DNA of 64,000 nucleotides from Tuctoria greenei. Its lineage: Eukaryota > Streptophyta > Magnoliopsida > Poales > Poaceae. The stretch covers positions 96,447,178 to 96,511,177 of the forward strand of contig JAYESD010000011.1 of assembly GCA_036927565.1 (NCBI GenBank). Reading direction: 5' to 3'. Position numbers and translations under genes: made by a program. Every line of letters begins with the position of its first letter. The first letter of the stretch is position 1. Positions 52,293 to 64,000 of the stretch are shown here, piece after piece. The notes below the pieces were generated by a model. The model did not search any database, had not been told where the DNA came from, and was given only the letters and a program-made list of their open reading frames with translations.

Positions 52293-52830
52293 GTTGTCGG
52301 AGTCTGGTTCCGGCAATTCTCCCGGTGCTACTGTTGGTAGCCCGCGCAGTTTGTAGTTCGATATTGGGCACGCAGAGATTTAGAACATGATGGCAAGTTG
52401 ACACGAGGATTTACGTGGTTTGGGCTGCCTAAGCGTAATACCATACTCCACGGGGTGTGTAGTTGTTGTATTGAGCAACTGAGCACTTGTGATTGTGTGT
52501 CAGAGCCGAGTCTGGAAGAGGTCTAGAAGAACCATCCCCTGTGTATCGCTCGACCAGTCCTTTTATAGTACAAGGACTGGTCATTACACTGTTAGCCTGA
52601 CCCGACTTGTGGCCCTGGCAATTACTGATGTTTAATACACGATTAATGATCTTAATTAACCTTAATAGCGTTGTAACGGGTCTTGACAGTGTCGTTACTG
52701 GTATAAAGGGCCCTCCAATCGTGTGTCATTAATATGGTATTAATGGCACTTAATCGGGTCTTGAAGTCCTTGATTGTCCCTTGAAGGTCCGAGCAATTGG
52801 GGGTCCACCAGTCTGCCTGTTGAAGTTGAA

Positions 52831-53080
52831 GGTCCGGTGGTTGGACACGTGGCAGCTTAGGAGCTTACCGCCTGGGACGGGTAGGTCCGGTGCAGTTGTA
52901 CACATGTCGGTACTGGAGCTTCCCTCTGTCGGGGGTTAGGTCCGAGGTGCCGCACAGGTGTTTGGCCTGGAGCTATCCCATGTGAGGGATGTAGGTCCGG
53001 TTGCAGTATACACGTGGCAGCATCAGGACTTACCATAGAAGGGAGGCAGGTCCGGTCCTTTATGACACGTGGGGCCTTCA
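52831..53080. repeat. 55 bp tandem repeats in the U3 of the LTR
   Basis: Units start with GGTCCGG or a close variant at 52831, 52884, 52939, 52994 and 53049 (spacing 53-55 bp). Several carry ACACGTGGCAG-like sequence with a G-box core CACGTG. Such repeats in U3 are often enhancer elements. Confidence 0.75.
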
Positions 53081-53221
53081 AAGGTCTTCAACTCAGACAG
53101 GTGAAGTTCATTTGGTCTTTTTGCAGTCCCAAGAGGTATACGGTACGCAGGCTACCGACAGTGGCCCTTTGGGCCCACCTCTCGGAGAGACCTTTTGGAT
53201 GAAGTCGTTCTGCCGGAGGTG

Positions 53222-53226
53222 GGTCC
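53222..53226. repeat. Left target-site duplication of Gypsy-2 (GGTCC)
   Basis: Identical to 63780-63784. Confidence 0.93.
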
Positions 53227-56081
53227 TGTGGCGCCCGGTTCCGAAAATGAACCAAGCTAACACATATGTGTGCCTAAGATGTTCATCACACATACACTAG
53301 TGCAATCACAAAAGAGTATACAGAAAATTACCACAAGACAAGATTAATTAACCAAATTATATTACACAAACCATATTATCCTCGAATCCAAGCTCCAATG
53401 AATATTAATGACAAGTTCAACTAATGCAGCGGAAATAAACTAATTAAGCAAACTAAGCAACATAAGCGACAGGGTATGCATGCGCAGCTCCAATCAACAC
53501 CACAGGCAAAGCTGACGGTAGACACAACCTAGAACTCTGCATTATCGCCATTAAACTCGCAATCTTGACCTGCAACTGTTGGGGGGGGGGGATTGCAAGA
53601 GTGAGTACATGTCGTACTCAGCGAGTGTGGAAAGTATGACATGTGGCTTATTCAAATGTCGACAATAATAATGGTAAAGTGCTGAAAAGTACATTAAAAC
53701 ATTTGAAAAGCAATATAGTATAAGTATGTGAAGTAAACCCATCATAATCATAAGTAATACCGTAATACTAAATCTGAATTCATTACTGTCATCAAAAATT
53801 CCGGATTTCACCATTGCCAATAACCAGATTCAATACTAGAAATAAATTCATAACCAACCATAACCATCACCATAACCATTACCATAACCATTACAATAAC
53901 CATTACCAATACCAAATACCCTCTAATCATGGAAGTTGTCCAGGTGCTCATAACCGGGAGCACGGCTATCATGATAGTTTTAGTTAACTCTGTAGAGTTT
54001 GTACCTCTTTACCCACGTGTTCGTGATTTCATCACCCTTCGGCGACTAAGAACCTCCCTTATGCCCATGACCCGTCGGTCACATTACACACTTCCGTTGA
54101 TGTGTGGCCAAGAGATCACAAAATAGCCTTTACAAAGGGATTACTAGCCTATTTAGACCCCACTGAGGTTTCACCGGTGGCGATGTCTCCCGCAGAGCAC
54201 ATCTTCAACCAAGGGCCCCCCTTGAGCCATCGGATCCCAGGGTAGTCCCACCAATCATCAACAAACCCAATCCGACTACCCCTTCCCCGAGCATCCACAA
54301 TGGTCCAAACAGCACTAGCAAAGCCCTAATTAATCAGCTACGCCGCACCCATACTTGGCCTCGTGGTGGCACTGTAGTCCTGGCTTATTCTCGCATGAAC
54401 CGGTCCTTAGATCTAAAGCAAGCAAACCACCATAACATCCAACCCATCCACATACTAGGCTTGCTTAGATCATCCAGTACCATACCATGTTTAACCAGTT
54501 CATGTTAACCATAATCTCATCCATGCATAATTAAATTGAGTGATATAGTTGTTTCCCATCCCAGTTGATTAAGCGAAGCAAAAAGGTAAAAACCCTTCCC
54601 GACTCTCTACCATAAATTCCAGGTGACAAGGGTGGTTTAGCAAATCTAGTAAACTTCCTACCATAGGATTTCCCATCAATTTGACACAAGCATGCAGTTT
54701 TGCAAACAAAACATTTATTTTAAAAACAGGATCAATATGCTTCAAGGACACTTGCCTTGCTCTTGCTGTTGATTAGGGTCAAAGCCTTCAAACTCTTGAT
54801 GTTGTAGATCCTCCGTGGCACTCTCTAGCGCAAATCCGTCTAATCCACACAATAAACATACAAGACAAGAAACACAATCAAAGAGTGCACAAATATTACT
54901 CAATATGACATGACATGCATGATTGATGCAATGCAAGGTAGAACTTGTCACTAGATTGCTTTTAATGATCACTAACTAGCTCTAATAGATTTTAACAAGT
55001 TTATACAGGTTTGGGGTCGATTATATCAAATTTTAGAATTAATTCAACACAATTTAACCAGAAAGATCGGACTAGTCCGCTAGGGACCGGACAAGTCCGC
55101 ACTTGACGAGATCAGCAGATTAGGGTTTTCTAGATCGACGTGAATTTGGATATTAGGGGTTGAATTCACATAAGGAAAAGAGAATAGAAGGTATACCAGG
55201 TGTTTAGAACTCCAATGAACCAAGAAACTTGGAGGTAACACTTGGATCTTGATGATCTAGGGTTGGTGATGAACTTGGAGATGAATTGGTGGTGAAGGAC
55301 GAAACTTGGTGGAGATCTTGATCCTCCTTCGTTTCCTCCTCTTCTTCTTCTTGTTTGGGATCTTCTCCTCCCTCCTTGATGGTGGCTCCCCATGAACTAG
55401 GGTTTGGGTGGGTGGAAAAGTGGCAAATAGATGTCAAACCAAGGGGTGGGGTTGTTTATATAGACGTGGAGGCTAGGGTTAGATGGATTTCGAGTTTAGG
55501 ATGAGTAGAGGCCGGTTCAGAGTCCCACATGGGCTCTAAAAGAGTTGGGCACGACGTCCCTAGACCCACTTGACGTGAAACCCAAGAAACAAGTCGTAAA
55601 ACAAAAGGTCCATCTTGGAGTCACGAAATATCGGACAAGTCCAGACAGGACCGGACTAGTCCGAAGTCGTCCAGAGAGAAAATCGGACAAGTCTGGCCAA
55701 AATCGGACAAGTCCGATCTTAGTCAGAAAGGGAAACGGCCAAGTCCGCTGGAACACCGGACTAGTCCGGAAAAGTCCAGGGACTTAGCAAATTTTCAAGG
55801 ATTCATGGAATACCGGACTAGTCCGCACAAAATCGGACAAGTCCGAAGTTGTCCAGAGGCAAATATCGGACTAATCCGCAGCAAAAACGGACAAGTCCGT
55901 TTTTAGACAGAGAGAAATCGGACTAGTCCTCAGCAAAACCGGACTAGTCCGCACTTTCCTACATTTTTAAGTGCAGTTTTGTTCCAAATCAATTTTAAAC
56001 TTGTTCCTCTTGTTATGGGTTAATGTTAAACATGTATATGAGTGCATGTAGGGCATGATGCATGAAAATGAGGGTGTTACA
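53227..56081 (-). repeat. Gypsy-2 3' LTR
   Basis: 2855 bp. It contains (CCATAA)-like microsatellite sequence at 53853-53925, a G run at 53580-53590 and about a dozen dyads of the type CGGACTAGTCCG or CGGACAAGTCCG (55068, 55088, 55652, 55704, 55757, 55814, 55834, 55867, 55888, 55919, 55940 and variants). A TATA box lies at 55455-55463 on the - strand. A 77-codon reading just after the start site (55204-55437) is present in both LTRs and may act as an upstream ORF. Confidence 0.95.
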
Positions 56082-56098
56082 AACCTACCCCCCCTTAA
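56082..56098 (-). promoter_or_regulatory. Gypsy-2 polypurine tract, overlapping the pol stop codon
   Basis: The - strand reads TTTAAGGGGGGGTAGGTT next to the LTR. The TAG of this tract (56085-56087) is also the stop codon of pol. Confidence 0.88.
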
Positions 56099-59000
56099 AA
56101 TGAATCTCGCCCTCGAGATTCGACGCGGAAGAGAAGAGATAGGGAAATTCCTTCTTGAGATCATCTTCTAGCTCCCAAGTTGCTTCTTTTTCGGTATGGT
56201 GCTTCCATTGGACTTTACACCATCAAATCACCTTGTTCCTTGTGACTCTCTCCTTGGTTTCCAAGATTTTGACCGGTTGCTCGGCATACGTCAAATCTTC
56301 CACTAGTTCCAATTCTTCCATTGGCACTTCATCTTCCGGTACCCTGAGACACTTCTTGAGTTGGGAAACATGAAACACATCATGTACGTCTGAAAGATGA
56401 GCTGGCATCTCCAACTTATATGCTACTTCTCCTCTTTTGTCCAAAATCTTGAATGGTCCAATATAACGAGGTGCGAGCTTGCCTCTTATGTTAAACCTCT
56501 TATGACCTCTCATTGGTGACACCTTGAGGTAAACAAAATCTCCTATTTCAAAGGCTAATTTCCTTCTCCTATTATCCGCATAGCCTTTTTGCCTTGATTG
56601 GGCAGCCCTCAAGTTTCCACGAATTATTTGGACTTGCTTTTCGGCTTCTTGCAACACATCCGGACCAAATACTTGAGTTTCTCCTGCCTCATTCCAGAAT
56701 AAAGGTGTCCTACACTTCCTCCCATAAAGCGCTTCATATGGTGACATTTTCAAGCTTGCTTGGTAACTATTGTTGTATGAAAACTCTGCGTGTGGCAAGC
56801 TTTTGTCCCAACTTTTCCCATGCTTTAAAGCACAAGCTCTTAACATGTCCTCCAAAATCTGATTGGACCTCTCGGTTTGTCCATCCGTTTGAGGATGATA
56901 TGCTGAACTAAAATTCAACCTCATTCCCAAAACTTCATGCAATTTTTGCCAAAATCTGGAGGTAAATTGAGAACCTCTATCCGAGACTATCTTCTTAGGG
57001 ACTCCATGTCGACACACAATATGCTCCATGTATATTTCGGCCAATCGTGCAGCTGTATACTTGGTCTTCAAAGGCACAAAATGAGCTGACTTGGTTAAGC
57101 GATCCACAATTACCCAAATTGAGTCATACCTGGACTGAGTACGCGGTAACCCAACTATGAAGTCCATACCAATTTCTTCCCACTTCCATTCCGGAATCTT
57201 CAACGGTTGCAATAATACGGCTGGCCTTTGATGTTCCGCCTTGACTCGTTGGCACACATCACATAATGCTACATATTCAGCTATGTCCTTTTTCATGCTA
57301 TCCCACCAATAGCAAGTCTTCAAGTCCTTGTACATCTTCGTACAACCGGGGTGAATCGAGTAAGGCGAGTCATGTGCCTCCTTTAATATTGTCTCCCGAA
57401 TATGCTTTACATTAGGCACAACGATCCTCTTTCCAAGCCATAAGGTACCATGTTCATCCTTGTCAAATCTGAATTCTCTCCCTTTTTCGGTTCTTTCCTC
57501 GATTTCCTTGATCTCCTCATCTGTGGTTTGTGCCTCTCGAATTTCTTGCTCCAAGGTTGGGTTTAACTCCATCATCTCCATCTCGTTTACAAACCCAAGG
57601 TTCAACCATTCAAACTCCTTGCATAACTCGGACGGTAACTCTCGAACTGTAAGTTGATGGCTTACTCCCTTTCTACTCAAAGCATCGGCCACTACATTGG
57701 CTTTTCCCGGATGATAGTTGATCCCCAAATCATAATCTTTGATGAGCTCCAACCATCTTCGTTGCCTCAAGTTCAGATCCGTTTGTGTGAAAATATACTT
57801 CAAACTCTTATGATCCGTGTAAATTTCACACCTATGTCCAAGAATATAGTGTCTCCAAATCTTCAATGCATGTACCACGGCTGCTAGTTCAAGATCATGC
57901 GTGGGGTAATTCTGCTCATGTTTCTTCAATTGTCTCGGCGCATAGGCGACCACTTGACCTTCTTGCATCAATACACATCCAAGCCCTTGTCTTGATGCAT
58001 CGCAATAAATGTCAAAACTCTTGCTTACATCCGGCAATACCAAAACCGGGGCTGTTGCCAACCTCTTCTTCAACTACTCAAAACTATTCTGACAAGCTTC
58101 AGTCCATTGGAATGCCTTTCCCTTCGTTAGCAACTCCGTCATAGGCTTGGCTATCTTGGAAAAGTCCTTGATGAATCGACGGTAATATCCAGCCATCCCA
58201 AGAAAACTCTGAATTTCCTTGACATTCTGTGGTGGTTCCCACTTAAGCACATCTCTCACCTTCCCTGGGTCAACTGATACTCCTCCTCCGGAAATAATAT
58301 GGCCTAAGAAGGAAACTTCCCGTAACCAGAATTGACATTTACTGAACTTGGCATACAATTGATGCTCCCTCAATTTCTGCAACATAAGCCTCAAGTGTTC
58401 CTCATGTTCCTTCTCATCCTTGGAGTAGATCATAATATCATCAATAAACATCACAACGAAATTATATAAGTACTCCATGAAGACCTTATTCATGAGGTAC
58501 ATAAAGTAGGCAGGTGCATTTGTCAATCCAAAAGACATCACGGTGTACTCATAAGATCCATACCGTGTCCTAAAAGCTGTCTTGGGTATGTCCGATGGTC
58601 TAATCTTCATTTGAAAGTATCCCGACCTCAAGTCAATCTTAGAGAAGACACAAGCACCCTTCATCTGATCAAACAAGTCTTCTATGCGTGGCAAGGTGTA
58701 CTTGTTCTTGATTGTTACCTCGTTGAGAGCTCGGTAATCCACGCACATCCTTTGGGATCCGTCCTTCTTGTCCACAAATAGAACGGGCGCTCCCCAAGGT
58801 GAAGAGCTAGGGCGAATAAAATCCTTCTCTAATTGCTCTTGAATTTGTTTCTTGAGCTCCGCTAATTCCATAGGAGGCATCCTATACGGCCTCTTAGCTA
58901 TAGGTGCAGTTCCAGGTATTAAATCAATAACAAACTCAATGTCTCAATCGGGTGGCATACCTGGCAACTCATCCGGAAACACATCCAAAAATTCACATAC

Positions 59001-59419
59001 ATCCGGAATCTCCTCAATTGCGGCACCGTCCATATGATTCAATTCCAATTGCTTCGGTGCGGTTTGAGATGCTTCAAATTCTACGGTGATCCCTTCCTCA
59101 TTGGTCAACTTCACCGTCTTTGTGGCACATTCAATAACTCCATTGTGCTTCCTCAACCAGTCCATACCAAGTATAATATCCAACCCTTGAGAATCTAAAA
59201 CAATGAGGTTGGCGGAGAAGTCTACCCCCTTATTCTAAGGCTTACTTTTGGACATACTATATTTGTCCTCATCTCTCCTCCAGGAGACTTAACCAACAGA
59301 GTAAACTTCATATGAGAGATAGGCAAACTATACTTGGCAACATACTTCGATGCAATGAATGAATGCGATGCTCCAGAATCAAATAACATAGTCGCGGGGT
59401 TGGAGTTGGCGAGAAACAT
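56085..59419 (-). pseudogene. Gypsy-2 pol: protease, RT, RNase H, integrase, chromodomain
   Basis: The protease motif DSGASHSF lies at about 59362-59388. The frame is lost near 59226 by one missing base in a G run, then reads on as MDIILGMDWLRKH (59183). RT occupies about 58074-58880, with FIDDI at about 58433-58447. RNase H (CDASRQGLG, near 58000) and integrase (HHCC finger 57230-57350, core with DRLTKSAHF near 57090 and SDRGSQF near 56970) are open from 58073 to 56223. The chromodomain begins just beyond the TGA at about 56220 (CKVQWKHH) and continues to 56085. The stops near 58941, 58071 and 56220 and the frameshift prevent an intact polyprotein. Confidence 0.93.
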
Positions 59420-60643
59420 ACCAATGACCACGTCATCCGCTTGTTGAGCATCCTCCGTAGAGACATGGTTCACGTTGCCACGAGCAAAATTTTGCTGTCC
59501 ACGGCTTCCTTGTGGCTGTCCTCCATTAGGTCTTGGGTTTTGCCTCGATGCATTGCTTCCTTGACCAAGGCCCGACTTAGGACATTGATGTGCAAAGTGT
59601 CCAGCTTCTCCACAAGTATAGCACTTCTTAACTCCACCAGAATTATTGGGACGAGCTTGGTTTTGAGCATTGGTTCCAGGAAGATCAGCACGAGGTGCAT
59701 AAGGCATTGGAGGCCTAGGTGCTTGCATAACAGGGCGTTGCTGCACGAACTGAGTTGGGCGCGGTGCATAACCAGGGCGCTGAGCAGGAATAGAGGAACT
59801 GAAGTAAGGCGCATTGGGCGGCGCAACGCGAGGGCGCACATTACTTCCTTGTTGCTGTCCTTGATATGGCGCCTTTCTCTTGATTTCTTGCTCCATCTCA
59901 CGGATCTTGTTCTCAACCACAATTGCTTTGTCCACAAGCTTCTGAAAATTGACATAATCACAGTTGAGCAATTGCACTTGGATCGTATTGTTCAATCCCC
60001 TCATGAACAAGTATTGCTTCCGGCTGTCCCGGCTAACATCCTCAGGCGCATATCTTGAGAGTTGAGTGAACTTATTGAGATATTCACTCACGCTTGATTT
60101 TCCTTGTCTCAAGTTCTCAAATTCTTGCCTCTTCAAGATCATAACACCTTCCGGCACATAATGAGAACAGAAACTCTCCTTGAATTCCGCCTAGGTAATT
60201 CTCTCTTGGTTCTCATGAGCATTGCAATAAGAATCCCACCAATCTGCAGCTGCTCCAACAAGTTGATGAGAAGCAAATAGCACCTTCTCCCGGTCACTGC
60301 ATTGGACAATGGCTAGCTTCTTCTCCACGGACTTGAGCCAATCATCCGCATCCATAGGGTCTGCGGCTTGAGCAAAGGTTGGCGGCCTAGTCCTCATAAA
60401 CTCTCCCAATCGGTTATGAGGAGGTGGGGGTGGCGGTGGAGGCATGTGGGGCTGATTGTTGATATTGCCAGCCTGCAGCTGTCCCATAGTCTGTATCATG
60501 GTCTGCATGAGCTGGTTTTGCATGGCCAATAGCTGCTCGATGTTGATAGCTCCCTGAGTAGATCCTTGCCCATTGTTGTTCTGAGGCACTCCATTGTTCT
60601 CCTCCTCACCATTGACATCCCTCTGATTGCGAGTCCTCACCAT
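59420..60643 (-). pseudogene. Gypsy-2 gag
   Basis: Starts at ATG 60643 (MVRTRNQRD). An Asn/Gln-rich N-terminus and a Pro run (about 60415-60445) lead to the capsid domain (DADDWLKSVEKKL near 60330, GAAADWWDSY near 60245). A TAG near 60186 interrupts it. It resumes with FENLRQGKSSVSEYLNKFTQ (60070-60130), a Pro/Gln-rich linker and a CCHC knuckle CYTCGEAGHFAHQC (about 59585-59630). The plan matches Gypsy-1 gag; here the knuckle is complete. Confidence 0.92.
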
Positions 60644-60899
60644 CTGAAGAAGAGCAATAGGTAAGAATTTAGAAACGTCCCCAACTATATGCATCAAGGG
60701 ATATGAAACTAAACAACTAGCCGCACTAGCCTAGGTGGACATGGCAATGCTAAAGCATCCCAAAATCCTCTATTAAGCACACAAGCAACCAATATATATA
60801 GCAAACAGCACACTAAGCAAAAACACATCGATTCCTGAGTGCTCCTATGTGCTCTAAAGTGTCCATTCTATCTAGGCTGCATCCTACGGTCAACCTGTG

Positions 60900-60911
60900 G
60901 CTCTGATACCA
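60900..60911 (-). promoter_or_regulatory. Gypsy-2 primer binding site (initiator tRNA-Met)
   Basis: GCTCTGATACCA on the + strand, three bases from the LTR at 60915. The 200 bp between this site and gag holds no ORF of note. Confidence 0.93.
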
Positions 60912-60914
60912 ATC

Positions 60915-63779
60915 TGTGGCGCCCGGTTCCGAAAATGAACCAAGCTAACGCATATGTGTGCCCAGGATGTTCATCACACATACACGAGTGCAATCACAAA
61001 AGAGTATACAGAAAATTACCACAAGACAAGATTAATTAACCAAATTTTATTACACACACCATATTATCCTCGAATCCAAGCTCCAATGAATATTAATGAC
61101 AAGTTCAACTAATGCAGCGGAAATAAACTAATTAAGCAAACTAAGCAACTATGCAACATAAGCGACAGGATATGCATGCGCAGCTCCAATCAACACCACA
61201 GGCAAAGCTGACGGTAGACACGGCCTAGAACTCCGCATTATCGCCATTATACTCCCAATCCTGACCTGCAACTGTTGGGGGGGGGGATTGCAAGAGTGAG
61301 TACATGTCGTACTCAGCGAGTGTGGAAAGTATGACATGTGGCTTATTCAAATGTCGACAATAATAATGGTAAAGTGCTGAAAAGTACATTAAAACATTTG
61401 AAAAACAATATAGTATAAGTATGTGAAGTAAACCCATCATAATCAGAAGTAATACCGTAATACTAAATCTGAATTCATTACCGTCATCAAAAATTCCGGA
61501 TTTCACCATTGCCAATAACCAGATTCAATACTAGAAATAAATTCATAACCAACCATAACCATCACCATAACCATTACCATAACCATTACAATAACCATTA
61601 CCAATACCAAATACCCTCTAATCATGGAAGTTGTCCAGGTGCTCATAACCGGGAGCACGGCTATCATGATAGTTTTAGTTAACTCTGCAGATTTTGTACC
61701 TCTTTACCCACGTGTTCGTGATTTCATCACCCTTCGGTGACTAAGAACCTCCCTTATGCCCATGACCCGTCGGTCACATTACACACTTCCGTTGGTGTGT
61801 GGCCAAGAGATCACAAAATAGCCTTTACAAAGGGATTACTAGCCTATTTAGACCCCACTGAGGTTTCACCGGTTGCGATGTCTCCCGCAGAGCACATCTT
61901 CAACCAAGGGCCCCCCCTTGAGCCATTCGGATCCCAGGGTAGTCCCACCAATCATCAACAAACCCAATCCGACTACCCCTTCCCCGAGCATCCACAATGG
62001 TCCAAACAACACTAGCAAAGCCCTAATTAATCACTTACGCCGCACCCATACTTGGCCTCGTGGTGGCACTGTAGTCCTGGCTTATTCTCGCATGAACTGG
62101 TCCTTAGATCTAAAGCAAGCAAACCACCATAACATCCATCCCATCCACATACCAGGCTTGCTTAGATCATCCATTACCATACCATGTTTAACCAGTTCAT
62201 GTTAACCATAATCTCATCCATGCATAATTAAATTGAGTGTTATAGTTGTTTCCCATCCCAGTTGATTAAGCGAAGCAAAAAGGTAAAAACCCTTCCCGAC
62301 TCTCTACCATAAATTCCAGGTGACAAGGGTGGTTTAGCAAATCTAGTAAACTTCCTACCATAGGATTTCCCATAAATTTGACACAAGCATGCAGTTTTGC
62401 AAACAAAACATTTATTTTAAAAACAGGATCAATATGCTTCAAGGACACTTGCCTTGCTCTTGCTGTTGATTAGGGTCAAAGCCTTCAAACTCTTGATGTT
62501 GTAGATCCTCCATGGCACTCTCTAGCGCAAATCCGTCTAATCCACACAATAAACATACAAGACAAGAAACACAATCAAAGAGTGCACGAATATTACTCAA
62601 TATGACATGACATGCATGATTGATGCAATGCAAGGTAGAACTTGTCACTAGATTGCTTTTAATGATCACTAACTAGCTCTAATAGATTTTAACAAGTTTA
62701 TACAGGTTTGGGGTCGATTAGATCAAATTTTAGAATTAATTCAACACAATTTAACCAGAAAGATCGGACTAGTCCGCTAGGGACCGGACAAGTCCGCACT
62801 TGACGAGATCAGCAGATTAGGGTTTTCTAGATCGACGTGAATTTGTAGATTAGGGGTTGAATTCACATAAGGAAAAGAGAATAGAAGGTATACCAGGTGT
62901 TTTGAACTCCAATGAACCAAGAAACTTGGAGGTAACACTTGGATCTTGATGATCTAGGGTTGGTGATGAACTTGGAGATGAATTGGTGGTGAAGGACAAA
63001 ACTTGGTGGAGATCTTGATCCTCCTTCGTTTCCTCCTCTTCTTCTTCTTGTTTGGGATCTTCTCCTCCCTCCTTGATGGTGGCTCCCCACGAACTAGGGT
63101 TTGGGTGGGTGGAAAAGTGGCAAATAGATGTCAAACCAAGGGGTGGGGTTGTTTATATAGACGTGGAGGCTAGGGTTAGATGGATTTCGAGTTTAGGATG
63201 AGTAGAGGCCGGTTCAGAGTCCCACATGGGCTCTAAAAGAGTTGGACACGACGTCCCTAGGCCCACTTGACGTGAAACCCAAGAAACAAGTCGTAAAACA
63301 AAAGGTCCATCTCGGAGTCACGAAATATCGGACAAGTCCGGACAGGACCGGACTAGTCCGAAGTCGTCCAGAGAGAAAATCGGACAAGTCTGGCCAAAAA
63401 TCGGACAAGTCCGATCTTAGTCAGAAAGGGAAACGGACAAGTCCGCTGGAACACCGGACTAGTCCGGAAAAGTCCAGGGACTTAGCAAATTTTCAAGGAT
63501 TCATGGAATACCGGACTAGTCTGCACAAAATCGGACAAGTCCGAAGTTGTCCAGAGGCAAATATCGGACTAATCCGCAGCAAAAACGGACAAGTCCGTTT
63601 TTAGACAGAGAGAAATCGGACTAGTCCTCAGCAAAACCGGACTAGTCCGCACTTTCCTATATTTTTAAGTGCAGTTTTATTCCAAATCAATTTTAAACTT
63701 GTTCCTCTTGTTATGGGTTAATGTTAAACATGTATATGAGTGCATGTAGGGCATGATGCATGAAAATGAGGGTGTTACA
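60915..63779 (-). repeat. Gypsy-2 5' LTR
   Basis: 2865 bp, matching 53227-56081 with scattered single-base differences and small length changes in G runs and around 61147. The same dyad cluster lies at about 63327-63650, with a TATA box near 63150 (TTTATATAG on the + strand). This copy drives the genomic RNA. Confidence 0.95.
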
Positions 63780-63784
63780 GGTCC
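63780..63784. repeat. Right target-site duplication of Gypsy-2 (GGTCC)
   Basis: Identical to 53222-53226. Confidence 0.93.
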
Positions 63785-64000
63785 ATAGTTCGGTTTTTGA
63801 GCTGTGTCTTCAAGGGTCTTTGGATGTGCTGTTGGCAGTAGTTCACAATTAAACCATCGCCACGTAGCATATCTAGGATGCGGCAGGTGAGATCTGAGCG
63901 TGTGGATCTCACACAATTGAAGGTCGCTGGTCTGCCGCCCTCAGGCTTCCCGCCTTTCATGATGACAACCATTCGCCTGGGGTAAGGGCCTCGACTTGAT
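63785..64000 (-). other. Right flank of Gypsy-2, probably the element interrupted at 53226
   Basis: 216 bp. A - strand open stretch (63775-63972) runs through the insertion boundary and has no recognised domain. By position this continues the element whose LTR lies at 52293-53226. Confidence 0.35.

Larger units (their letters stand above)
52293..53226 (-). repeat. LTR in - orientation, interrupted by Gypsy-2
   Basis: Begins on the + strand with TGTCGGAGTCTGG (U5 end -CCAGACTCCGACA on the - strand). A TATA box CTATAAAAGG on the - strand (52560-52570) and a start region of the grass gypsy type support the orientation. No PBS is seen next to the U5 end, so it is a 3' or solo LTR. The U3 side is cut at 53226 by Gypsy-2 and probably continues at 63785. 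Confidence 0.6.
53227..63779 (-). mobile_element. Gypsy-2: complete chromovirus (Tekay/Del-like), coding-dead
   Basis: A 10.55 kb element with nearly identical LTRs (53227-56081 and 60915-63779), perfect GGTCC duplications, PBS 60900-60911 and PPT 56082-56098, reading on the - strand. Gag-pol was one frame from ATG 60643 to TAG 56085-56087. Five lesions break it: TAG near 60186, a one-base loss in a G run near 59226, TGA near 58941, TAG near 58071 and TGA near 56220. Unlike Gypsy-1, no leader ORF lies between PBS and gag. LTR similarity of about 98-99% by eye indicates a recent insertion. Confidence 0.95.

Noticed and set aside
55068..55951. Repeated CGGACTAGTCCG units looking superficially like a CRISPR array
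   Set aside because: Spacing is irregular, repeats are 12 bp dyads, and the array is duplicated in both LTRs of a plant retrotransposon.

Overview
This window is nuclear DNA from a plant, almost certainly a grass (Poaceae). It holds deeply nested LTR retrotransposons of the kinds that fill large grass genomes (Ty3/gypsy chromoviruses with 3 kb LTRs, a 12 kb Sirevirus-type Copia element, L1-type LINEs, CACTA transposons and a TRIM). The single complete host gene is intronless, has a GC-rich coding region and encodes a class III (GH18) chitinase. Nothing looks bacterial or organellar. A panicoid grass is plausible, but the species cannot be read from the sequence. Identity values and ages were judged by eye, with no alignment run.

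Layout, left to right. 1-17996: L1-type LINE 'A' on the + strand, split at 4299/16022 by an 11.7 kb gypsy element (Gypsy-1, 4300-16016). The left terminus of Gypsy-1 is an LTR in the wrong orientation. 17997-34466: a second, 5'-truncated LINE 'B' on the + strand, cut by three insertions that each have a 5 bp target duplication: a 12.1 kb Sirevirus (18546-30645, - strand), a Copia-type solo LTR (31161-31647) and a tandem TRIM with three LTRs (32881-33832). 34467-42854: a Copia LTR followed by a decayed - strand gypsy relic, interrupted by a probable TIR element carrying a host gene fragment and by another LTR-like piece. 42855-45669: the host island, with the intact chitinase gene (43774-44661) and the first 100 bp of a second chitinase copy. 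45670-47637: a gag-only Copia element. 47636-52292: CACTA material with a decayed TNP2 transposase. 52293-53226 (probably resuming at 63785): an LTR in - orientation. 53227-63779: a complete, young-looking but coding-dead gypsy chromovirus (Gypsy-2, - strand) with a perfect GGTCC target duplication.

The chitinase is probably the only locus with a cellular function: a secreted defence or wall-associated hydrolase. Almost everything else is retroelement machinery disabled by in-frame stops and frameshifts; the target duplications allow the order of insertion to be read. Observations that go beyond routine annotation are: a histone-H3-tail-like peptide (TAR-M-STGG) at the start of the Gypsy-1 leader ORF; the inverted LTR of Gypsy-1; clusters of the same kind of dyad (CGGA-n-TCCG) upstream of the TATA box in both the Copia Sirevirus and the unrelated Gypsy-2; a second, internal promoter-like module in front of the Sirevirus third ORF; a triple-LTR TRIM; and a roughly 215 bp fold-back inside CACTA DNA.
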